From NCBI GenBank assembly GCA_945965275.1, contig CAMFNB010000008.1, forward strand, positions 1 through 48,090: 48,090 bases of DNA, read 5' to 3'. Made by a program: the position numbers and the translations under genes. The notes below the pieces were generated by a model that worked only from the letters and a program-made list of their open reading frames with translations, was not told the origin of the DNA and made no database searches. This stretch comes from an uncultured Clostridia bacterium. Lineage in GTDB: Bacteria; Bacillota; Clostridia; UBA1212; SIG427. Below, piece by piece: positions 43,025-48,090 of this stretch (the stretch's first letter is position 1; each line of letters begins with the position of its first letter).

Positions 43025-44829
43025 AAAAGCTCTTTTCTGTTATTCTGATAATTACTGTAACTGTTACGGGAATGCTTTGCATTCCCGTATCGGCTATAAA
43101 TATTCAGTTTAAGCCCGGTTCTTTTTTTTATGAGAAAAGCGGTTATGTGTGCGGTGTTCCGAAAGATGTCATGCGCGGAATCTTCACAACGAATTTCAAA
43201 GACGGCGCAAAGGTTGTTGACTCTGACGGAAACGAAGTTGCGGAAACTTCTTTTGTGGGAACCGGCAATAGGGTAAAAGCAGGTCGCGATGCTGTTGTGG
43301 TTGTAACAGGTGATGTAAGCGGTGACGGAAGAAACAATTCTGTAGACTATCTCAGAATCAAGAAAAATGTAATGGGCAGATATGAACTTAAAGGTGAATT
43401 TATGATGGCGGCTGATGCAAATGCTGACGGAGCGGTTACAAAAGAAGATTGTGCCGAATTTATGAAGGTTTTTACCGGAACAGAAGAAAACCTGTATGCG
43501 AATATGCACGGCATTCCGTATCATTCTGTTGTGTCATATAAAGAATACGACAAGTCAAAACAGAAAATGCCGAGAAACGAAATAACAATCGGCGTATTCA
43601 GATATGACGGTGAACTTTGGGACGATGAACACATGTCCGAATTCAAAAATGATTTCGGCGGAGAGTTCTTAATGTCATACAGCAAACGAGAAACAGGACA
43701 TAAATCCGCTGATCTCTACAAGCTCTGTGACAAATACGGTGTTGGCATTTTCGGCAGAAGTCTTCCGAGATACACCTATCCGAATCCTGAAAAACCGGAG
43801 CCTCTTACGGATGACCCGAACTATGAAAAGTTTGACGAAATGCTGAAGGAATACAAATATGACTATGACTGTGTTTGGGCAGAGGATGTTTACGACGAAC
43901 CCAGAGCAGAACAGTTTGACTGGACACAGGGAGCAATAGAGAGATTTAAAAAGAAATTCCCCGATCCTGCAGAAAAATTCATATATGTGAATCTTAATCC
44001 CATAAACGGAAATGCAGGTCCTTCAGACGGATTCGGAGCGGGAACTTACAAAGAATACATTTACGAATATGCAAACAGAGTTGACACGGACTATATCTGC
44101 TTTGACATTTATCCGTTTGACAACAACAGAGTCGGAATGCATCCGAATTACATAATGAATCTTGATATTATTTCAACGGTTTGCAGAGAAAGCGGAAGAG
44201 ACTTCTGGGTAATTATTCAGGCCGGACAGAATCCTGCGGACCCGGGCCAAAAGCAGTTGAAGCCGACACAGACACAACTGAGATATCAGGTTTATTCGTC
44301 ACTTGCTTTTGGTGCAAAATCAATTATATATGCCTGCTATTCTCCGTGCTGGTGGCAGGACGGAACAAGCCTTGTGACACAGTCCGGTGAAAAAACATAT
44401 CTCTGGTACTTTGCTCAGCAGCTTAACCGCGAGATTAAATCGCTCAGCCCTGTGTTTATGAACTATAACCATACAGAAACATATTCAATTCAGGGCAACA
44501 GCACTATAAGAGAACTTGAACTCCAAAACCAGCGCGCCGCTCTTCGGGGATACGAGGGCACAAGAGGCTTCTCTGACATTTCAACGGACAATGCACTTCT
44601 TATCGGTTCCTTTGAGGAGAAGAAGGGTGACGGTTACGGAATGATGCTTACAGATCAAACAAATCCGTATGATGAAAAAATAAGCAACACCGTTACATTT
44701 AAGACAACGTTTGACGGAACCGTGACATGCATTCAGGGCGGGAAGGAAAAGGTTTTGAAACCTGATTCGTCCGGAACATACTCGGTAACACTCGCTTCAG
44801 GTGACGGTGCATTTATAACGGTAAAATAA
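43021..44829 (+). CDS. Secreted dockerin protein with putative glycosidase-like domain, copy 1
   Basis: A 602-residue secreted protein. Order: signal peptide (1-25, ending CIPVSA), a beta-rich module with GTG at its end (26-97), a type I dockerin (about 98-155) with duplicated calcium loops DVSGDG...SVDYLRIK and DANADG...KEDCAEF, then a domain of about 420 residues. In that domain [15 protein letters not shown] (Glu293) and [10 protein letters not shown] (Asp362) recall the catalytic strands of clan GH-A TIM barrels, but I cannot name the family. The GTG start at 43021 overlaps pgi by four bases. Two paralogues follow in tandem. The second calcium loop (DCAEFMK) is more degenerate than in the others. 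Confidence 0.85.
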   Translation: MKKLFSVILIITVTVTGMLCIPVSAINIQFKPGSFFYEKSGYVCGVPKDVMRGIFTTNFKDGAKVVDSDGNEVAETSFVGTGNRVKAGRDAVVVVTGDVSGDGRNNSVDYLRIKKNVMGRYELKGEFMMAADANADGAVTKEDCAEFMKVFTGTEENLYANMHGIPYHSVVSYKEYDKSKQKMPRNEITIGVFRYDGELWDDEHMSEFKNDFGGEFLMSYSKRETGHKSADLYKLCDKYGVGIFGRSLPRYTYPNPEKPEPLTDDPNYEKFDEMLKEYKYDYDCVWAEDVYDEPRAEQFDWTQGAIERFKKKFPDPAEKFIYVNLNPINGNAGPSDGFGAGTYKEYIYEYANRVDTDYICFDIYPFDNNRVGMHPNYIMNLDIISTVCRESGRDFWVIIQAGQNPADPGQKQLKPTQTQLRYQVYSSLAFGAKSIIYACYSPCWWQDGTSLVTQSGEKTYLWYFAQQLNREIKSLSPVFMNYNHTETYSIQGNSTIRELELQNQRAALRGYEGTRGFSDISTDNALLIGSFEEKKGDGYGMMLTDQTNPYDEKISNTVTFKTTFDGTVTCIQGGKEKVLKPDSSGTYSVTLASGDGAFITVK

Positions 44830-44874
44830 TATGATTTGAGGAAAGCAGATGTTTTTATTTTTATGAAAATGTAG

Positions 44875-44880
44875 TAAAAT
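44875..44880 (+). promoter_or_regulatory. Possible -10 box of dockerin copy 2
   Basis: TAAAAT in an AT-rich gap, about 30 bases before the start of copy 2. There is no good -35, only T-runs 17 bases upstream. Confidence 0.3.
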
Positions 44881-44912
44881 GTTTTTGTAAAGAAATGAAA
44901 GGCCCGTACATT

Positions 44913-46721
44913 ATGAAAAAACTTACAGTTATTTTTTTGGCGGTATTGATTTTGGCAGGTATGTGTATTCCTGTATCCGCCGCGACAAATGTTAATTTTA
45001 AAATAGGCAGTTTCCTCTACGAGAAGGACGGATTTATTTACGGAATTCCGAAAGAGACAAGCTGCGAGACAGTTGCTTCAAACTTTGAAGGTGAAAATGT
45101 TATTAAGGACAGCAGTGGCGCTGACCTTGATTTGTCAGCTTTGGTCGGAACAGGAGCAAAGATTAAGGCAGGCAGAGAAGCTGAAGTGGTTGTTATCGGC
45201 GACATTAACGGAGACGGCAAACTCACATCAGTTGACTATCTCAGAATCAAGCAGTATGTTTCAGGCAAGTTTGAACTTGAAGGAGCATATTTTACCGCTG
45301 CCGACATTAATGCTGACGGCAGCATCAAATCAATTGATTATCTCTCGGTTAAGCAGTGCTTCTCCGGTAAAAAGGATTTATACACAGGAATGACAGCAGA
45401 ACCTTATACATCAGATCTCCCAGTTACAACTTTCGATGCGTCACAGCAAAGACTCAGCAGAGACAAGATTACAATCGGTGTGTTCAGATTCGACGGCGAA
45501 CTTTGGGACGATGAGCATATGTCAGAGTTCAAAAATGAATGGGGCGGAGACTATTTAATGTCTTACAGCTCACATGATACAGGAAGAAAGGTAAAAACAC
45601 TTTACAGCCTTTGTGATAAGTACGGTGTCGGAATCTTCGGAAGAAGCCTTCCGAGATATACATATCCGAACCCGGGAAAACCTAACCCTGTAGATGACGA
45701 TCCGGATTATGTGGAATTCGATAAGAAGTTAGAAGAATATAAATATGATAATGAATCGGTTTGGGCAGATGATGTTTATGATGAGCCGAGATCAACTGCT
45801 TTTGACTGGATAAGCGGTGCAATTGACAGATATGTGACAAAATTCCCGGCACCGGCAAAAACATTCTTTTATACAAACTTAAATCCGATGAACCAACAGG
45901 TTGGAAATCTCGAGGGCCACGGCTCAGCAACATATACAGACTATATCAAGGATTTCGTAAACAAGGTTGATACAGACTATATCAGCTTTGACATATATCC
46001 TTTTGACAATAATATGACAGGCATGAGCACAAACTACATCTACAATCTGGATGTTGTTGCATCGGCTGCCCGCGAAAGCAAGAGAAACTTCTGGATAATT
46101 ATCCAGGCCGGACAGAATCCGGTTCCGGAAGGAATGACACAGCTTATGCCTAAGAAGTCACAGATAAGATATCAGACATATACATCTCTTGCATTCGGTG
46201 CAAAGTCAATTATATATGCATGCTACTCACCTTGCTGGTGGGCTGACGGCACATCGATGATTAACCAGGACGGAACTAAGAATGAATACTGGTATGTCGG
46301 ACAGCAGCTTAACAAGGAAATGAAATTCCTGAGCCCGACTTTCTGCCAGTATGACAATGTTGACGTATTTGCATTGAATATTACAAGCTCAGTAACAGGC
46401 AGACAGATGAGAATGCAGAATAAGAGAGCCAAGCAGAGAGGCTACGGAGAAAGTCGTGGCTTTGAAAACTTCGCAGCTGAAAGCGACATCCTTATCGGCG
46501 CATTCGAAAAGAAGGACGGAAACGGATATGCCGTAATGCTCGTTGACAACACCGACCCTTACAATGAGGAAGCAACAAATACAGTTACATTCACTACAAA
46601 GATTGAAGGAACGGTAAAATGCATCCAGGGAGCCGCAGAAACAGTTCTCACTCCTGATGCGAACGGAGTTTACACAGTAAATCTCACATCAGGTGACGGA
46701 GCATTCGTTACAGTTTCCTGA
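44913..46721 (+). CDS. Secreted dockerin protein with putative glycosidase-like domain, copy 2
   Basis: A 602-residue paralogue of the preceding protein, same length and order: signal peptide (ending CIPVSA), beta module, dockerin with DINGDG...SVDYLRIKQ and DINADG...SIDYLSVKQ (both loops good), and the same C-terminal domain with Glu291 in DDVYDEPRS and [11 protein letters not shown] chose the ATG at 44913 (MKKLTVIFLAV) because it matches the N-terminus of copy 3; an ATG at 44895 would add six residues. It ends in a strong terminator. Its DNA shares a 95-base perfect match with copy 3. Substrate unknown; the paired [11 protein letters not shown] and [14 protein letters not shown] segments are conserved across copies. 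Confidence 0.87.
   Translation: MKKLTVIFLAVLILAGMCIPVSAATNVNFKIGSFLYEKDGFIYGIPKETSCETVASNFEGENVIKDSSGADLDLSALVGTGAKIKAGREAEVVVIGDINGDGKLTSVDYLRIKQYVSGKFELEGAYFTAADINADGSIKSIDYLSVKQCFSGKKDLYTGMTAEPYTSDLPVTTFDASQQRLSRDKITIGVFRFDGELWDDEHMSEFKNEWGGDYLMSYSSHDTGRKVKTLYSLCDKYGVGIFGRSLPRYTYPNPGKPNPVDDDPDYVEFDKKLEEYKYDNESVWADDVYDEPRSTAFDWISGAIDRYVTKFPAPAKTFFYTNLNPMNQQVGNLEGHGSATYTDYIKDFVNKVDTDYISFDIYPFDNNMTGMSTNYIYNLDVVASAARESKRNFWIIIQAGQNPVPEGMTQLMPKKSQIRYQTYTSLAFGAKSIIYACYSPCWWADGTSMINQDGTKNEYWYVGQQLNKEMKFLSPTFCQYDNVDVFALNITSSVTGRQMRMQNKRAKQRGYGESRGFENFAAESDILIGAFEKKDGNGYAVMLVDNTDPYNEEATNTVTFTTKIEGTVKCIQGAAETVLTPDANGVYTVNLTSGDGAFVTVS
45915..46009 (+). repeat. 95-base tract identical to 47831-47925
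   Basis: Perfect identity with copy 3 across 95 bases including third codon positions, flanked by clearly diverged sequence. A further 34-base match (45713-45746 with 47629-47662) lies upstream. Confidence 0.9.
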
Positions 46722-46742
46722 TTAAATTCACTGACATTACTG

Positions 46743-46777
46743 AAAACACAGTCGATTTAAAATCGGCTGTGTTTTTT
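46743..46777 (+). terminator. Intrinsic terminator after dockerin copy 2
   Basis: A stem of about 15 bp (46743-46757 with 46761-46775, one G-U pair), three-base loop, overlapping a run of six Ts. Confidence 0.9.
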
Positions 46778-46789
46778 GTATTTTTTATA

Positions 46790-46798
46790 TGATATAAT
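46790..46798 (+). promoter_or_regulatory. Extended -10 promoter of dockerin copy 3
   Basis: TGATATAAT (TGnTATAAT form) about 30 bases before the ATG at 46829, just past the terminator. No good -35 is seen, as is common for extended -10 promoters. Confidence 0.55.
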
Positions 46799-46828
46799 TA
46801 TTTTACAGATATACCGGAGGAAATCCAT

Positions 46829-48090
46829 ATGAAAAAATTTTTACCGATTCTTTTAATCGTATTGATAATTGCAGGTATGTGCATCCCTGTTTCCGCTGCT
46901 GTAATGAATTATGAGCAGGGCAGTTATTTGTATGATGAAGACGGAATACTTTACGGAATCCCGGCAAACACAACATATACAGCTTTGGCTGCTAATTTTT
47001 CCGGTACAATGAATGTGAAAAATGCAGCAGGCGAAAATATTACGGGTTCAGGCTATGTGGGAACCGGCGCTGTTGTTTCTGCCGGTGCGTCATCAACTGT
47101 CATTGTTAAGGGAGATGTTAACGGTGACGGTTTGCTTTCATCAACGGATTACCTCAGAATTAAGCGCTATGTCGGAGAGGGTGAAGGAATCGACGGTGTA
47201 TTTTTCAAAGCTGCCGATACAGACGGCAACGGAAAAATTCAGTCTTTTGACTACATTACAATCAAACGAGCCTTCGAAGGAAAAACAAATCTTTATTCTT
47301 CTCTTAAAATCACGCCTTATTCTTCAGTGTTCACTCACAAAACATACAACAACATGGGCAACCAGAGAATGGACAGAAATAAAATTACAGTCGGTGTATT
47401 CAGAATTGACGGCGAGCTCTGGGACGACACTCATATGAGTGAATTTAAAAATGATTTCGGCGGCGACTACTTTATGTCATACAGTGCACACGGCACAGGA
47501 AGAAGTGTTTCGTCTCTTTATAAACTTTGCGACAAATACGGAATCGGTATTTTCGGAAGAAGCCTTCCGAGATATACATATCCGAACACGGGAAAACCTA
47601 ACCCTGTAACGGACGATCCTGATTATGCGGAATTCGATAAGAAGTTAGAAGAATATAAATATAATAATACATCAGTTTGGGCAGAGGACCTCTACGATGA
47701 GCCGAGATCAACTGCATTTGACTGGATTAGTGGCGCAATCACGAGATACAAAGCAAAATTCCCGGACCCGGCAAACAAATTCATATACATAAACTTAAAT
47801 CCGATGAACCAGCAGGCCGGAAATGTTGAAGGCCACGGCTCAGCAACATATACAGACTATATCAAGGATTTCGTAAACAAGGTTGATACAGACTATATCA
47901 GCTTTGACATATATCCTTTTGACAACAATATGACAGGCATGAGCAAAAACTATCTTTATAACCTTGACGTAGTTGCATCAGCTGCAAGAGAAAGCGGCAG
48001 AAACTTCTGGATTATCATCCAGGCAGGACAAAACCCTGTTTCGTCAGGTGACCAGCTAATGCCGAAGGCGTCTCAAATAAGATATCAGGT
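46829..48090 (+). CDS. Secreted dockerin protein, copy 3 (cut by the right edge)
   Basis: The first 420 residues of a third paralogue; the rest lies beyond the window. CCGGAGG is eight to ten bases before the ATG at 46829. Signal peptide (1-24, ending CIPVSA), beta module, dockerin with DVNGDG...STDYLRIKR and DTDGNG...SFDYITIKR, and the shared domain with AEDLYDEPRS and [10 protein letters not shown]. It is closer to copy 2 than to copy 1. It has its own promoter and sits behind a terminator, so it starts a new unit that may continue to more copies on the right. Confidence 0.88.
   Translation, partial: MKKFLPILLIVLIIAGMCIPVSAAVMNYEQGSYLYDEDGILYGIPANTTYTALAANFSGTMNVKNAAGENITGSGYVGTGAVVSAGASSTVIVKGDVNGDGLLSSTDYLRIKRYVGEGEGIDGVFFKAADTDGNGKIQSFDYITIKRAFEGKTNLYSSLKITPYSSVFTHKTYNNMGNQRMDRNKITVGVFRIDGELWDDTHMSEFKNDFGGDYFMSYSAHGTGRSVSSLYKLCDKYGIGIFGRSLPRYTYPNTGKPNPVTDDPDYAEFDKKLEEYKYNNTSVWAEDLYDEPRSTAFDWISGAITRYKAKFPDPANKFIYINLNPMNQQAGNVEGHGSATYTDYIKDFVNKVDTDYISFDIYPFDNNMTGMSKNYLYNLDVVASAARESGRNFWIIIQAGQNPVSSGDQLMPKASQIRYQ
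47831..47925 (+). repeat. 95-base tract identical to 45915-46009
   Basis: Second member of the identical pair, in dockerin copy 3. After one difference at 47926 a further 19 bases are also identical. Confidence 0.9.

Larger units (their letters stand above)
193..46846. repeat. Dispersed octamer family CGGTAAAA / TTTTACCG (about 45 copies)
   Basis: Counted by eye. CGGTAAAA on the plus strand starts at 902, 2422, 4954, 9023, 10321, 10887, 11008, 11371, 11611, 12730, 12913, 14500, 16291, 20654, 21737, 23244, 23319, 24887, 28221, 29061, 29196, 30568, 31919, 33601, 35143, 38518, 44819, 45365 and 46612. TTTTACCG starts at 193, 467, 482, 1325, 3480, 6740, 11016, 16005, 27569, 29559, 31668, 38175, 40963, 43470, 45290 and 46839. 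A given octamer is expected about 1.5 times on both strands of 48 kb at equal base use. The heptamer GGTAAAA with another base in place of the C was seen only about ten times. The next base is T in 24 copies and A in 13. Copies read in different frames (Gly-Lys, Val-Lys, Leu-Pro, Phe-Thr) and at least one is intergenic (3480). Confidence 0.85.

Noticed and set aside
46776-46792. TTGTAT as -35 for dockerin copy 3
   Set aside because: Only 11 bases from the TATAAT; an extended -10 explains the promoter better.
47022-47438. Rightward open frame of 138 codons
   Set aside because: It lies out of frame inside dockerin copy 3, whose dockerin and signal peptide are clear in the other frame.
1-48090. 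tRNA, rRNA, CRISPR, transposase, integrase or phage genes
   Set aside because: None seen. All gaps are short and filled by promoters, terminators or leaders; the only long DNA repeats are the dockerin paralogues.

Overview
The window reads as chromosomal DNA from an anaerobic Clostridia-type member of the Bacillota (Firmicutes), probably a gut or rumen carbohydrate user. The basis is the monoderm gene set (Stp/PrkC with PASTA repeats, DivIC, ScpA/ScpB, RsfS, a sortase with a candidate substrate, zinc-type L31), a Gram-positive LexA box (GAAC-N4-GTTC) in front of recA, and secreted dockerin proteins. Nearly all genes point rightward, overlap by a few bases and form long operons. There is no gap over 300 bases, and I found no tRNA, rRNA, CRISPR array, transposon or phage gene.

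Layout. 1-1535: leftward end of an rRNA uracil methyltransferase gene and a DMT transporter. 1667-3427: rho and rpmE. 3553-5539: divIC, a rhomboid protease and ispD. 5626-9251: recA, recX, rimO, pgsA. 9323-21983: acpP, rnc, def, fmt, rlmN, stp, prkC, rsgA, rpe, an aminotransferase, then an alpha-L-fucosidase (GH29) and a GH3 glycosidase, both without signal peptides. 22042-24808: a membrane-anchored phosphodiester glycosidase-like protein and an unknown membrane-anchored partner; tadA converges on them. 25320-30700: an S4-domain/lipoprotein-foldase composite, proC, rnhA, a Nudix hydrolase and a DacF-like protein lacking catalytic residues. 30701-31360: a leftward site-2-protease-like protein lacking its HExxH. 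31429-35519: scpA, scpB, a small unknown gene, nadD-yqeK fusion, rsfS, a HAD phosphatase. 35500-40339: a cell-surface block (small membrane protein, UDP-sugar pyrophosphorylase-LicD fusion, sortase, membrane protein, candidate sortase substrate). 40467-48090: icd, pgi and three tandem secreted dockerin proteins, the last cut by the window edge.

How it fits together. The left half is information processing, cell-envelope signalling and early protein maturation. The right half moves to cell-surface glycan chemistry and secreted polysaccharide-active proteins translationally coupled to central sugar metabolism (pgi).

Most unusual signals. (1) The octamer CGGTAAAA / TTTTACCG occurs about 45 times (by eye), roughly once per kb, on both strands, in several reading frames and between genes: a density like that of DNA-uptake or HIP1-type signature repeats. 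(2) An RqcP-like S4 domain runs in frame into a lipoprotein signal peptide and PPIase-like foldase, with an internal start where RqcP would normally end. (3) Two adjacent convergent genes encode predicted pseudoenzymes (S11 peptidase and M50 protease). (4) Divergent promoters with overlapping -35 boxes predict nearly leaderless mRNAs. (5) A nucleotidyltransferase-LicD fusion lies beside a sortase. (6) Tandem dockerin paralogues carry a tract of sequence identity suggesting gene conversion.
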